Assembly (NCBI GenBank): GCA_024401745.1
Contig: JAKSKK010000022.1
Coordinates: 1 to 33,486 of the forward strand
Direction: 5' to 3'
Source of the DNA: Bacteroidales bacterium
GTDB lineage: Bacteria; Bacteroidota; Bacteroidia; Bacteroidales; UBA932
DNA: 33,486 nt
In this document: positions 11,671 through 19,860 of the stretch, piece by piece
Layout: each line of letters opens with the position of its first letter
Position numbering within the stretch: the stretch's first letter is position 1
Program-made: the position numbers and the translations under genes
The notes under the pieces: model-generated
What the model was told of the DNA's origin: nothing
The model's database searches: none
What the model saw: only the letters and a program-made list of their open reading frames with translations

Positions 11671-12702
11671 CTAGTTTATTCTGATCTTCTGTCCGATGCT
11701 GATCCTGTCAAGATTCATTCCAGGATTCAGCTTCCTGATCGTAGCCTGTGACACATGCTCCTTAACGCAGATGGCGGAAACCGTCTCTCCGCTCTTGACC
11801 ACATGCCACCTCATGGCGGCCTTCTCTGCAGCGATCCTCTTCTCCTCCTCGATTATCTTCTCGTCGCCGCCGAATACGTCATCCTCCTCGTCAAGCGACT
11901 CGGGCACATAATGTGAGGTGGGGCTCAGGTACGAGCGGCGAAGCACGAACACATTGCTGCGGAGCTTGCCGGTCTCGTAGTCGGCGATCCACTGGGGGTC
12001 GAAGGCAAAGCCCTTGTAGCGCACCTCGAAATGGAGATGGGGGCCGGTGCTGCGTCCTGTCGAGCCACCAAGGCCGATGACCTCTCCTGAGCGGACCCAG
12101 TCGCCGGTCTTGACGTCCCTGCGGGAAAGATGTCCGTACAGAGTCTCAAGCCCGTTCTCATGCCTGATCACAATCAGGTTGCCGTAGCCCTTGTAGTACA
12201 TCGAGGCCCTTACCTTGCCGTCGAAAGCCGCCTTCACGGGGGTGCCGGTAGAGTAAGGAAGGTCGATGCCCATGTGGCGTCTGCCGTGCCTGTATCCGAA
12301 CTTGGAGAAGACCTTGGTGCAGTAAGGGCAGGTCCACTTGCTGAGCGAGTCGGCAAGTATGATGGTGTTCCTGTAAGGAAGGTTCTCGAGGTTAACGTCG
12401 GCGTATGCGTTGGGCACATCCTCGATCCAGTGGTCAGTGAATGTGGAATCGGCCGCCAGCGTGTTCAGGTTGCGGATGTAGAACCAGGTGTTGTCGTCGC
12501 AGAGGACTACCATTATCCTGTCGTCGTTCACGTCGAGCGTGTCGATGGGCATGCCTGTACCCTTAGAGAAGTTGATCTTTGAGCGGAATCCTGAAAGAAG
12601 TTTCTGTACGGCCACTGAATCAGCCTCAGTCGCTTCCGGGGATTCCTGGGCAGTTGCCACGAACGGAAGCAGTGCAAATACTAATGCGAGGAGCTTTCTC
12701 AT
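11671..12702 (-). CDS. M23 metallopeptidase with C-terminal LysM domain
   Basis: A secreted peptidoglycan-associated protein of 343 residues. The signal peptide is MRKLLALVFALLPFVATAQ. The zinc endopeptidase (lysostaphin-type) domain lies at about 133-240 with ligands H143 and D147 (HMGID), H191 in YGHL, and H222/H224 in HLHFE, so it should be active on cell-wall crosslinks. A coiled, Glu/Lys-rich linker (about 280-296) leads to a LysM peptidoglycan-binding domain (HVVKSGETVSAIC to GQKIRIN). I use the ATG at 12700-12702, which overlaps the phosphohexomutase stop as ATGA; a longer frame upstream lacks a signal peptide. Odd detail: C125 and C128 precede H139 and H143 in a zinc-finger-like arrangement just ahead of the catalytic site. 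Confidence 0.92.
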   Translation of the reverse strand: MRKLLALVFALLPFVATAQESPEATEADSVAVQKLLSGFRSKINFSKGTGMPIDTLDVNDDRIMVVLCDDNTWFYIRNLNTLAADSTFTDHWIEDVPNAYADVNLENLPYRNTIILADSLSKWTCPYCTKVFSKFGYRHGRRHMGIDLPYSTGTPVKAAFDGKVRASMYYKGYGNLIVIRHENGLETLYGHLSRRDVKTGDWVRSGEVIGLGGSTGRSTGPHLHFEVRYKGFAFDPQWIADYETGKLRSNVFVLRRSYLSPTSHYVPESLDEEDDVFGGDEKIIEEEKRIAAEKAAMRWHVVKSGETVSAICVKEHVSQATIRKLNPGMNLDRISIGQKIRIN

Positions 12703-14063
12703 ACTCTTGTTCCTCCGAATTGTGTTTCTATAATGTTCTGTGCCTGGGCGATGCGCTTCCCAAGGAGCTCGTCCGAGGTAGCCTCGCAGATGAAGCGGAG
12801 ATATGGCTCCGTGTTGGAAGGGCGGATGTTGAACCACCAGTCGGGGAACTCCAGACGATAGCCGTCAAAGTCCATCACGGCGTCGGGAGTCTCCTGCGAC
12901 TCGAAGAAAGCCTTGACTGCGTCCATCGCACCGGCCTTGTCCTCCACGCGGAAGTTGATCTCTCCCGAGTTCCTGTATCCCGTCATCTCGTCGAGCACGC
13001 CGCTGAGGGTCCTGCCTTCCTTCTTGAGGGCAGACACGATGCGCAGCACTATCATGCTGGCCAGCAGGCCGCTGTCGGAATAGAAGAAATCCTTGAAATA
13101 GTAATGTCCGGCGAGCTCGCCACCCCATAGGCCGTCGATGTCGCGGAGCTTGGGAGCGGCATAAGCACGGCCCACACGCCATGTATGAACGTCTGCGCCG
13201 TATTTCCTCAGCGATTCAGCCACTGACTTGGAAGAGCGTATCTCCTGAAGGACACGGGGGTTCCGTGCGCCTCTCTCGTCGCAGAAATAGCGGGCCATGA
13301 GGGCTATCACGAGGTCGGGAGCCACGAAGCGGGCCTGGTCGTCGACGAACATCACGCGGTCGGCGTCACCGTCATATATCACGCCCACGTCGGCCTTCCT
13401 CTCGCGTACGAGGGCCTTCAGCGGCTCGACGTTCTTGGGAATCAGAGGATTGGGCTCGTGATTGGGAAAACGTCCGTCGAGAGTGTCGAAGATGTATGCT
13501 GGTGCGTCACCGAACACTTCCTTAGCAAAGAGGTTGGCCATTCCGTTGGAAAGGTCGAAGGCTATGTTGAGGTCCGAGTAATCGCCCTTGAACTTGAGCA
13601 TGAACGCCATGTAGTCGTCGTGGATGTCCATGGGAATGATCTTTCCGGGGACTTCGGCAGGAACGATGGCGCGCCCTGTATCTATCCATTCCTTGATCTG
13701 GCCGAGTCCGGAATCCAGGCCTACGGGCAGGGCGTCGTGACGGCTGACCTTCATGCCGTTATACTCGGCAGGATTGTGGCTGGCCGTGATCTGGACCGAT
13801 GCCTCGAACCCGTAGTTGGCCGTGGCGAAGTATACCATGGGAGTGGATGTCAAGCCCAGGTCGTAGACATCTGCGCCGGCATCGCTCACACCCTTCATCA
13901 CGGCAGCGTGTATTTCAGGAGAGGAGACACGGCAGTCATGCCCCACCAGGACCTTGGAGGCTCCAAGGAGTTCAGGAATGAAGAAACCTACCTTGTAGGC
14001 GATTGTGGCATCGAAGTCCTTTCCATAGATGCCACGTATGTCGTATGCGTGGAATGCTCCCAT
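12699..14063 (-). CDS. Phosphomannomutase/phosphoglucomutase
   Basis: A cytoplasmic alpha-D-phosphohexomutase interconverting hexose 1- and 6-phosphates for glycan and nucleotide-sugar synthesis. All four active-site loops are visible: phosphoserine S95 in TASHNPAEYNG, metal loop DGDADR (231-236), sugar loop GGELAGHYYF and phosphate loop RPSNTEPYLR near the C-terminus. The length (454 residues) fits the PMM/PGM subfamily rather than GlmM, which has GxQSGH-type loops and about 445 residues. The sugar loop has Ala where GEMSGH-type enzymes have Ser. Which sugar is preferred cannot be read from sequence. The gene starts two bases after def and overlaps the M23-LysM gene as ATGA, part of one dense minus-strand transcription unit. 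Confidence 0.92.
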   Translation of the reverse strand: MGAFHAYDIRGIYGKDFDATIAYKVGFFIPELLGASKVLVGHDCRVSSPEIHAAVMKGVSDAGADVYDLGLTSTPMVYFATANYGFEASVQITASHNPAEYNGMKVSRHDALPVGLDSGLGQIKEWIDTGRAIVPAEVPGKIIPMDIHDDYMAFMLKFKGDYSDLNIAFDLSNGMANLFAKEVFGDAPAYIFDTLDGRFPNHEPNPLIPKNVEPLKALVRERKADVGVIYDGDADRVMFVDDQARFVAPDLVIALMARYFCDERGARNPRVLQEIRSSKSVAESLRKYGADVHTWRVGRAYAAPKLRDIDGLWGGELAGHYYFKDFFYSDSGLLASMIVLRIVSALKKEGRTLSGVLDEMTGYRNSGEINFRVEDKAGAMDAVKAFFESQETPDAVMDFDGYRLEFPDWWFNIRPSNTEPYLRFICEATSDELLGKRIAQAQNIIETQFGGTRV

Positions 14064-14065
14064 GC

Positions 14066-14620
14066 CTATTTGATTTTAGCGTTATACCTTGTACCAACCT
14101 TTCCGTGTGCGATGTTGGCGAGCTTCTTGGCGATCATCTTGCGGCGTATGGGAGCCACGAGGTCGGTGAACAGCACGCCGTCGAGATGGCTCATCTCATG
14201 CTGCACCATCCTGCATGCGAACTTGTCGAGCTTCTCGGTGACCTTCTCGAACTTCTCGTTATAATATTCCACGGTGATGCTCTCCGGGCGGCGCACGTCG
14301 GCATAGATGCCGGGCACGCTGAGGCAGCCCTCGTTGTACTCGCACTCCTTCTCGGAGCTCTCGACTATCACGGGATTTATCATCACGCGCTTAAAGCCGG
14401 CAAGGTAGTCATATACATCGGACATGATGTCGCCGTCGACTACGAGCACGCGCTTGCTGACTCCTATCTGAGGAGCGGCAAGGCCACATCCATCCGCCTT
14501 GGCGAGGGTGTCCCAAAGATCAGTGATGAGTGAAGTCAGTTCCTCCTTCTGTGAAAGGTCGGCCTCTGACGCATCGGCGCGGAGAACCTCGGAACCGTAA
14601 AGGTAAATTGGCTGGATCAT
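14066..14620 (-). CDS. def: Peptide deformylase
   Basis: The ribosome-associated metalloenzyme that removes the formyl group from nascent N-terminal methionine. The three signature motifs are present: GCGLAAPQIG (44-53), EGCLS with metal ligand C99, and QHEMSHLDG with ligands H141 and H145 and catalytic E142. The residue between the histidines is Ser where most enzymes have Asp (HExDHL). Length (184 residues) is usual. The gene begins one base after the ruvX stop, a pairing often seen in Bacteroidota, and ends two bases before the phosphohexomutase. The ATG start places the conserved IxxYGSEVLR segment at the N-terminus as expected. Confidence 0.96.
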   Translation of the reverse strand: MIQPIYLYGSEVLRADASEADLSQKEELTSLITDLWDTLAKADGCGLAAPQIGVSKRVLVVDGDIMSDVYDYLAGFKRVMINPVIVESSEKECEYNEGCLSVPGIYADVRRPESITVEYYNEKFEKVTEKLDKFACRMVQHEMSHLDGVLFTDLVAPIRRKMIAKKLANIAHGKVGTRYNAKIK

Positions 14621-14621
14621 A

Positions 14622-15038
14622 CTACTTGTTTCTGTCGAGATAAGACTGCAGGATTATTGCCGCAGATATCTTGTCCACATTGTTCTTGTCCCTGCGGTCG
14701 CTCTTCTTCATGCCGCCGTCTATCATGGCACGGTGAGCCAGCACCGAGGTGAAACGCTCGTCCTCGAGTGCAATGGGGATGTCAGGGAATGCCTTCTGGA
14801 GCTGGGGGATGAACTTGTCGACGTCGGCTGCAGCCTCGGCATGGGCACCGTTCAGATTGAGCGGATAACCAAGCACAAAGCGCACTATTGTCTCCCCTTT
14901 AGCGACATAATTCTGCAGATATTCTATTATATTTGCAGAACGGACCGTTTCGAGCGGAGATGCAAAGATCCCAAGAGGGTCGCTTACAGCGAGACCCACT
15001 CTTGCTCTTCCGTAATCTATGCCGATGGTCCTGTTCAT
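14622..15038 (-). CDS. ruvX: RuvX/YqgF-family putative pre-16S rRNA nuclease / Holliday junction resolvase
   Basis: A small RNase H-fold nuclease implicated in pre-16S rRNA 5' processing and, by fold, Holliday junction resolution. Seen: the N-terminal motif IGIDYGRARVGLAVSD with its acidic residue, the LGYPLNLNG loop, the LEDERFTS segment and the C-terminal DKISAAIILQSYLD with the last acidic residue. Length (138 residues) is standard. I choose the ATG at 15036-15038; a TTG further upstream lies inside the -7 promoter box. It is the first gene of the long minus-strand train and divergent from the M23 peptidase gene, with 27 bases between starts. Confidence 0.93.
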   Translation of the reverse strand: MNRTIGIDYGRARVGLAVSDPLGIFASPLETVRSANIIEYLQNYVAKGETIVRFVLGYPLNLNGAHAEAAADVDKFIPQLQKAFPDIPIALEDERFTSVLAHRAMIDGGMKKSDRRDKNNVDKISAAIILQSYLDRNK

Positions 15039-15047
15039 GTTAACTTG

Positions 15048-15055
15048 CAAATTTA
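15048..15055 (-). promoter_or_regulatory. -7 box for ruvX and the minus-strand gene train
   Basis: On the minus strand TAAATTTG matches TAnnTTTG, 9 bases before the ruvX ATG. A T-rich run lies where the -33 box should be, but there is no exact TTTG. It is the only good promoter candidate at the head of this gene train. Confidence 0.5.
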
Positions 15056-15065
15056 GTCAAAAAGT

Positions 15066-15917
15066 ATGGGTAAAAAAAGTGCAGGCGAGAGAAAGACGTA
15101 CCGTCTCTCCTTCATGGAGGACGACACCAGCAATACCCTGAAGTCCATACGCTTCAGCAAGATGAGCCTCACGATATGGGCCATCATCGCAGTTGTGGTG
15201 CTGATATTCTTCTTCTACGCCATCATCGCGTTCACGCCGCTCCGCACCACCATACCCGGCTACCCCGACGCCCACTCGAAGCGTGTCGCAGTGGCCAATG
15301 CCATCAAGATAGATTCTCTCGAGAGCAGCATCACACGCTGGGAGCTCTACGCCAAGAACCTCAGCCGCATACTCTCCGGAGAGGAGACCCTGAGCGCCGA
15401 CAGCCTCATACAGGGCGGAGCCGCCGGCTACCTCGAGCGCAAGTCGGCAGAGGAGCTCGCCAGGCAGGACTCGCTCCTCAAGGCCACGGTCCTCACCGAA
15501 GAGCAGGCAGGAATCAGCGGCAGCAGTGCAGAGAAGAAGCTCCCGCTTGAGGGAAGGCACTTCTTCTGCCCTCTCAAAGGCGTGATTTCCAACGGGTTCG
15601 ACATAGCGATGCACCCTTACGTCGACATTACGGCACCGGCCAATTCAGTCGTATGCGCAACGCTTGACGGAACCGTCATCTATTCAGTCTACACCGACGC
15701 CTCAGGGCACACCATAGCACTCCAGCATGAGGGCAACATAGTCAGCATCTACACCCACAACGTGAAGCTGCTGAAGAAGGTCGGCGACAAGGTCAAGGCA
15801 GGCACGCCCATAGCCCTTGTCGGCAATTCGGCATCGCTCACTGCCGGCGACCATCTCCATTTCGAGCTCTGGTACAACGGCACCCCGGTCAACCCCACAG
15901 ATTACATCAGTTTCTAG
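15066..15917 (+). CDS. Membrane-anchored M23 metallopeptidase
   Basis: A 283-residue cell-wall peptidase-family protein. A cytoplasmic basic N-terminus is followed by one transmembrane helix (about 35-57), a helical region (about 70-150) and a C-terminal M23 domain (about 165-283). The zinc ligands appear kept (MHPYVD and DHLHFELW), but the usual YGHL or YAHL histidine position reads YTHN, so activity may be altered. Bacteroidota often place this gene just before dxr and rseP, as here: dxr begins three bases after the stop. It likely acts in peptidoglycan remodelling, as an enzyme or as a regulator of one. It is divergent from ruvX; no convincing plus-strand -7 box was found in the short gap. 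Confidence 0.88.
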   Translation: MGKKSAGERKTYRLSFMEDDTSNTLKSIRFSKMSLTIWAIIAVVVLIFFFYAIIAFTPLRTTIPGYPDAHSKRVAVANAIKIDSLESSITRWELYAKNLSRILSGEETLSADSLIQGGAAGYLERKSAEELARQDSLLKATVLTEEQAGISGSSAEKKLPLEGRHFFCPLKGVISNGFDIAMHPYVDITAPANSVVCATLDGTVIYSVYTDASGHTIALQHEGNIVSIYTHNVKLLKKVGDKVKAGTPIALVGNSASLTAGDHLHFELWYNGTPVNPTDYISF

Positions 15918-15920
15918 ATA

Positions 15921-17081
15921 ATGGCAGCAAGGAAGAGAAAGATTGCAATTCTGGGTTCCACAGGATCCATCGGCACCCAGACGCTTGACGTTATAAGACA
16001 GCACAGGGACCTTTTCGAAGTGGAGCTGGTCTCAGCCAGGAGCAGCACAGCCCTGCTCGTGGAGCAGGCAAAGGAATTCGACGCAAACAATGTCGTGATC
16101 TGCGACGAGTCACGCTACGATACCGTCAAGGACGCCCTGAAGGAGACAGACTGCAAGGTCTGGGCAGGCGTCGACAGTCTTTGTGAGCTTGTCAAGGCCC
16201 AGGAGGTCGACATAGTCGTGGGAGCCATGGTAGGCTTCAGCGGCCTGCGTCCCACCCTCGCCGCGCTGGAGGCCGGAAAGATAGTAGCCCTTGCCAACAA
16301 GGAGACCCTCGTTGCGGCCGGCAACATCGTCACCAGGACCATGCGCGAGCACAACGCAGTCATCCTTCCCGTGGATTCCGAGCACTCGGCAATATTCCAG
16401 TGCCTTCTTGCCGCCCAGGGCAACGAAGTCGAGAAGATACACCTCACGGCTTCCGGCGGTCCGTTCCGCACCTGGCCCAGGGAGAAGATAGCGGCAGCCA
16501 CCGCCATGCAGGCCCTGAAGCACCCTAACTGGGACATGGGCGCAAAGGTCACTATCGACTCTGCCACAATGATGAACAAGGGCTTCGAGGTGATGGAGGC
16601 CAAATGGCTCTTCGACGTCGAGCCGTCAAGGATCAACGTGGTCGTGCACCCCGAATCGATGATCCACTCGATGGTGGAGTTCGTCGACGGCGCCATCATA
16701 GCCCAGCTCGGCTGCCCCGACATGAGAGAGCCCATCGGCTTTGCTCTCAGCTTCCCCCAGAGGCTCACCGTCGGCAACAAGAAGCTTGATTTCGCGCAGC
16801 TTGGCTCGATGACATTCGAGGCTCCGGACCTGCAGCGCTTCCCCAACCTGAGGCTGGCCTACGAAGCTCTGGAGAGAGGCGGAAACGCTCCCTGCGCACT
16901 CAATGCCGCCAACGAAGTTGCTGTTGCCGCATACCTCGGAGGCCAGATATCATTCTACGACATCACCAAAATCAACGAATTCTGCCTGAAAGGCCTGAAT
17001 TTTGTAGCAGAACCCGAACTGTCAGACATCTTCGAGACCAACAGAGAGGTTGCCGCTATCGCCAATGGTTGCATTGCTTAA
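15921..17081 (+). CDS. dxr: 1-deoxy-D-xylulose 5-phosphate reductoisomerase
   Basis: The second enzyme of the methylerythritol phosphate route to isoprenoids, converting DXP to MEP with NADPH and a divalent metal. Diagnostic segments: nucleotide-binding GSTGSIGTQT (about 12-21), ANKETLVAAG, metal and substrate site PVDSEHSAIFQ, flexible-loop region LTASGGPFR, and HPNWDMGAKVTIDSATMMNK. The length (386 residues) is normal. The stop lies 17 bases inside the start of rseP, so the two are coupled. The M23 peptidase gene precedes it by three bases. Confidence 0.97.
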   Translation: MAARKRKIAILGSTGSIGTQTLDVIRQHRDLFEVELVSARSSTALLVEQAKEFDANNVVICDESRYDTVKDALKETDCKVWAGVDSLCELVKAQEVDIVVGAMVGFSGLRPTLAALEAGKIVALANKETLVAAGNIVTRTMREHNAVILPVDSEHSAIFQCLLAAQGNEVEKIHLTASGGPFRTWPREKIAAATAMQALKHPNWDMGAKVTIDSATMMNKGFEVMEAKWLFDVEPSRINVVVHPESMIHSMVEFVDGAIIAQLGCPDMREPIGFALSFPQRLTVGNKKLDFAQLGSMTFEAPDLQRFPNLRLAYEALERGGNAPCALNAANEVAVAAYLGGQISFYDITKINEFCLKGLNFVAEPELSDIFETNREVAAIANGCIA

Positions 17082-18354
17082 GACTCTGCAAGTCATACTT
17101 GCACTTTCCCTGCTCATCTTCATACATGAGCTGGGGCATTTCGCGTGGGCAAAGCTCTTCAAGATAAGGGTCGAGAAGTTCTACCTCTTCTTCGACATAG
17201 GCGGCAAGGCACTGTGGCGGCACAAGAAGGGCGAGACCGAGTTCGGCATAGGCTGGCTTCCGCTCGGAGGCTACTGCAAGATATCCGGAATGGTCGACGA
17301 GAGCATGGACCTCGAGCAGATGAAGCAGGATCCCCAGCCCTGGGAATTCCGCACACACCCGGCATGGCAGAGGCTCCTCGTCATGGCAGGCGGCGTGCTG
17401 AACAACTTCATCTTCGCCATCCTCGCCTATATCCTGATAATGAACGTCTGGGGCAGCGCATTCATACCGAATGAAGGCAACAGCATCTGGGTGAACGACG
17501 TGGCGTACGAGATGGGATTCCGCAACGGCGACCGCATACTCGCGTTCGACGGCTACGTGCCCACCGACTTCGGCATGCTCCAGGCCGACCTGGCACGCAA
17601 GGACGTGCAGTACGCAAAAGTGCTCCGCGGAACCGATACGCTCGACCTCTACATCGACCACTCGATGATAGGCAAGGTGCTGAACTCTCCTCTGATGTTC
17701 GACCTGGCGGTACCGTTCGTCGTCGACTCGTCATACGGCGGGAACGCCAATCTCGCCCATGGAGACAAGGTCGTGGCCATTGACGGCAACCCGCTTCAGT
17801 TCGTGCAGGAGGCCCACAGCATGCTCGACACCCTGCGCGGGCAGGTTGCAGTGGCAGGGATCATCAGAGGCGCAGACACTCTGGCTCTGCCGGTGCAGGT
17901 CGATACTGCCGGGCGTATAGGAGTCCAGCCGGAGATGCCCGACATCGAAAGGATGGAATACTCCTTCCTGAAGGCCATCCCCGCAGGATGGAAGCTCGCA
18001 TGGAGCACTGTGGGAGGCTATCTGTCTGACCTCAAGCTGCTCGTCCAGCCCAAGACCGAGGCCTACAAGTCGGTAGGAAGCTTCATAGCCATAGGACAGG
18101 TGTTCCCCTCAGCGTGGGACTGGTACCAGTTCCTTCAGATACTCGCGCTGCTCTCAATAATGCTGGCAGTGATGAACCTGATTCCCATTCCCGGGCTCGA
18201 CGGAGGCCACATCCTGTTCACTCTCTGGGAGATGCTCACCGGCCACAAGCCGTCCGACAGGTTCCTTGCCGTGATGCAGGTCATCGGACTGGCACTGATA
18301 ATGATGCTGATGGTGCTCGCCTTCGGCAACGACATTGGAAGATTAATACACTAG
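17065..18354 (+). CDS. rseP: RseP-type site-2 zinc metalloprotease
   Basis: An inner-membrane protease that cuts transmembrane substrates, classically an anti-sigma factor or signal-peptide remnants. The zinc motif HELGH is in the first transmembrane helix (H21, E22, H25), the PDZ region is in the middle (about 130-285), and the second metal motif PIPGLDGGH lies near the C-terminus between late transmembrane helices. Length (429 residues) fits. I choose the ATG at 17065, since the earlier TTG adds only five residues before the conserved membrane segment; this start overlaps dxr by 17 bases. The order dxr-rseP is common in the phylum. No anti-sigma factor is encoded here to name a substrate. 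Confidence 0.95.
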   Translation: MVALLKTLQVILALSLLIFIHELGHFAWAKLFKIRVEKFYLFFDIGGKALWRHKKGETEFGIGWLPLGGYCKISGMVDESMDLEQMKQDPQPWEFRTHPAWQRLLVMAGGVLNNFIFAILAYILIMNVWGSAFIPNEGNSIWVNDVAYEMGFRNGDRILAFDGYVPTDFGMLQADLARKDVQYAKVLRGTDTLDLYIDHSMIGKVLNSPLMFDLAVPFVVDSSYGGNANLAHGDKVVAIDGNPLQFVQEAHSMLDTLRGQVAVAGIIRGADTLALPVQVDTAGRIGVQPEMPDIERMEYSFLKAIPAGWKLAWSTVGGYLSDLKLLVQPKTEAYKSVGSFIAIGQVFPSAWDWYQFLQILALLSIMLAVMNLIPIPGLDGGHILFTLWEMLTGHKPSDRFLAVMQVIGLALIMMLMVLAFGNDIGRLIH

Positions 18355-18357
18355 TAT

Positions 18358-19347
18358 ATGAAACGCATACTTCTTATCCTTGCAGCCGCAATCGCACTGG
18401 CTGGCTGCAACAGCGGAAAACCGATGCTCCCCAGCATCAGCGGCAAGGCCGGTGAGATTGTCGTAGTCATCGACAAGGAGAACTGGGAAGGCGCTCTCGG
18501 CTCCGACATCCGCGACCTTCTGGCCTGCGACTGCCCCTACCTCGCACAGCAGGAATCCCTCTATTCACTCATCAACATCGCTCCCGGCGGATTTACCGAC
18601 ATATTCAAGGTTCACCGCAACATCCTCGTGATCGACCCCAATCCCCAGACCGACTCTTCACAGGTCCTTTACTCTTCAGACGTATGGTCTTCTCCCCAGT
18701 GCGTCATCCAGGTTCGCGGAAAAGATGCCGCCGATTGCCAGGAACTCCTGAAGGAGAAGGGTGCCACTATCCGCAGCGGATTCGAGCAGGCAGAGCGCAA
18801 CCGCGTGATAGCCAACTCAATACGTTACGAGGAGCAGTACATCGCTGATGCCGTGAAGCCCGTATTCGGAGGTTCGGCACACTTCCCTACCGGTTACAAG
18901 CTCCGCAAGCTCGGAGAGAACTTCGCCTGGATCGCATACGACAAAGAGACTCTCCAGGACATCCTCATTTACCGCTACCCTGCCGTAGAAGCCGAGCCCT
19001 TCACCAAGGAATCGCTGCTCGAGCACCGCAACGCCATCCTCAAGGAGAACGTGCCGGGAATGCGCGAGAACTCATGGATGACCACATCCGAAGGATTCCC
19101 CGTGACGGTGGACTACACCAAGTACCAGGGACGCGAGTTCGCTGAGATGAGAGGCTACTGGGAAGTAGAGAACGACTACATGGGAGGCCCGTTCGTCTCA
19201 CATTCATTCTTCAGCAAGGACGGAAGGGACATCATAGTGCTCGACGCATTCGTATATGCTCCAAAATACGACAAGCGCCAGTATCTGCGCCAGGTAGAAT
19301 CCATTCTTTACTCATGGGAATGGGCGGAAGAAAAGCCTGAAAAATAA
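18358..19347 (+). CDS. DUF4837 lipoprotein
   Basis: A 329-residue lipoprotein (signal ending IALAGC, Cys17) of DUF4837, a Bacteroidota family of unknown function that commonly follows rseP. Typical features are seen: the early strand GEIVVVIDKENWEG, the segment APGGFTDIFKVHRNIL, repeated aromatic-rich stretches and the late FVSHSFFSKDGRDIIVLDAFVYAP region. It starts three bases after the rseP stop, so it belongs to the same transcript as the M23-dxr-rseP genes. The location should be periplasmic, attached to a membrane. No catalytic motif is evident. The -33 box of the tRNA-Glu promoter begins two bases after its stop. Confidence 0.88.
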   Translation: MKRILLILAAAIALAGCNSGKPMLPSISGKAGEIVVVIDKENWEGALGSDIRDLLACDCPYLAQQESLYSLINIAPGGFTDIFKVHRNILVIDPNPQTDSSQVLYSSDVWSSPQCVIQVRGKDAADCQELLKEKGATIRSGFEQAERNRVIANSIRYEEQYIADAVKPVFGGSAHFPTGYKLRKLGENFAWIAYDKETLQDILIYRYPAVEAEPFTKESLLEHRNAILKENVPGMRENSWMTTSEGFPVTVDYTKYQGREFAEMRGYWEVENDYMGGPFVSHSFFSKDGRDIIVLDAFVYAPKYDKRQYLRQVESILYSWEWAEEKPEK

Positions 19348-19348
19348 T

Positions 19349-19379
19349 TTTGTTCAATCAGGATTTTTTACTACCTTTG
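19349..19379 (+). promoter_or_regulatory. Promoter of the tRNA-Glu / rpsT unit
   Basis: TTTG (19349-19352), 19 bases, then TACCTTTG (19372-19379): the best consensus promoter in the window. It directly follows the DUF4837 stop codon and lies about 40 bases before tRNA-Glu. It probably drives tRNA-Glu and rpsT, perhaps also tRNA-Pro. Confidence 0.85.
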
Positions 19380-19392
19380 CAATCCCTTAATT

Positions 19393-19404
19393 GCACAATT
19401 GTGC
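19393..19404. repeat. Perfect palindrome in the tRNA-Glu leader
   Basis: GCACAATTGTGC is a perfect 12-base palindrome just after the expected transcription start, 14 bases before the tRNA. It could be an operator or a chance palindrome. It shares the GTGCAA(A/T)T half-site look with sites at 31975-32020. Confidence 0.6.
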
Positions 19405-19418
19405 GTAAGGCTGAGTTT

Positions 19419-19493
19419 GGTGGGTTCGTATAACGGCTAGTACTCAAGATTTTCATTCTTGCAATAGGAGTTCGATTCTCCTACCCACTACCA
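19419..19493 (+). tRNA. tRNA-Glu (anticodon TTC)
   Basis: A full cloverleaf is seen: acceptor GGTGGGT with ACCCACT (one G-U pair), a 4-pair D stem, anticodon stem CAAGA/TCTTG with loop TTTTCAT giving anticodon TTC (19452-19454), and T arm AGGAG-TTCGATT-CTCCT. The discriminator is A, followed by an encoded CCA. rpsT begins 21 bases downstream on the same strand. Confidence 0.96.
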
Positions 19494-19514
19494 AAATATT
19501 AAAAATAAGAAACA

Positions 19515-19769
19515 ATGGCAAATACAGCTTCAGCTAAGAAGGCCGATCGCCAGAGCGAAAGGCACAGACTGCATAATCGTTATTATGCAAAGACCACGCG
19601 TAATGCTATACGCGACATCCGCAACACAACTGATAAGGCAGAGGCAGAGAAGAATGCACCCAAGGTGTTCTCAATGATCGACAAGCTCGCCAAGTCAGGC
19701 CTGATTCACAAGAACAAGGCTGCCAATCTTAAGAGCGGCATTCAGTCATTCATCAACAAGCTCGCTTAA
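19515..19769 (+). CDS. rpsT: 30S ribosomal protein S20
   Basis: An 84-residue, strongly basic helical protein that binds 16S rRNA in the small subunit. The N-terminus MANTASAKKADRQSERHRLHN and the closing segment NLKSGIQSFINKLA are typical S20. The leader before the ATG is A-rich, as usual for this phylum, with no Shine-Dalgarno box. It lies between tRNA-Glu and tRNA-Pro on the same strand, and a hairpin terminator begins inside its last codons. Confidence 0.97.
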   Translation: MANTASAKKADRQSERHRLHNRYYAKTTRNAIRDIRNTTDKAEAEKNAPKVFSMIDKLAKSGLIHKNKAANLKSGIQSFINKLA

Positions 19770-19784
19770 GCGGGCTTCTTTTTT
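19758..19784 (+). terminator. Rho-independent terminator of rpsT
   Basis: An 8-pair stem (19758-19765 with 19770-19777, one G-U pair) with a TTAA loop is followed by C and six Ts. The left arm is in the last codons of rpsT. The T-tract ends exactly one base before tRNA-Pro, so that tRNA must come from readthrough or processing unless it has an unseen promoter. Confidence 0.75.
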
Positions 19785-19857
19785 CGAGAAGTAGCGCAGT
19801 TGGTAGCGCACTACGTTCGGGACGTAGGGGTCGCGTGTTCGAGTCACGTCTTCTCGA
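19785..19857 (+). tRNA. tRNA-Pro (anticodon CGG)
   Basis: Acceptor CGAGAAG pairs perfectly with CTTCTCG, including the C1-G72 pair typical of bacterial tRNA-Pro. The D stem is GCGC/GCGC, the anticodon stem CTACG/CGTAG with loop TTCGGGA gives CGG (19818-19820), and the T arm is GCGTG-TTCGAGT-CACGT. The discriminator is A. The next bases are CAT, so CCA is not encoded, unlike the neighbouring tRNA-Glu. Confidence 0.96.
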
Positions 19858-19860
19858 CAT

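Noticed and set aside
12703-12837. An N-terminal extension of the M23-LysM gene
   Set aside because: It overlaps the phosphohexomutase gene and would bury the signal peptide; the ATG at 12702 gives a normal secreted protein and an ATGA overlap.
13458-14264. Plus-strand open frame of 268 codons
   Set aside because: It is antisense to the phosphohexomutase and deformylase genes and crosses their junction; no domain pattern is seen.
19763-19772. Palindrome CGCTTAAGCG at the end of rpsT
   Set aside because: It is contained in the longer terminator stem, which explains it better.
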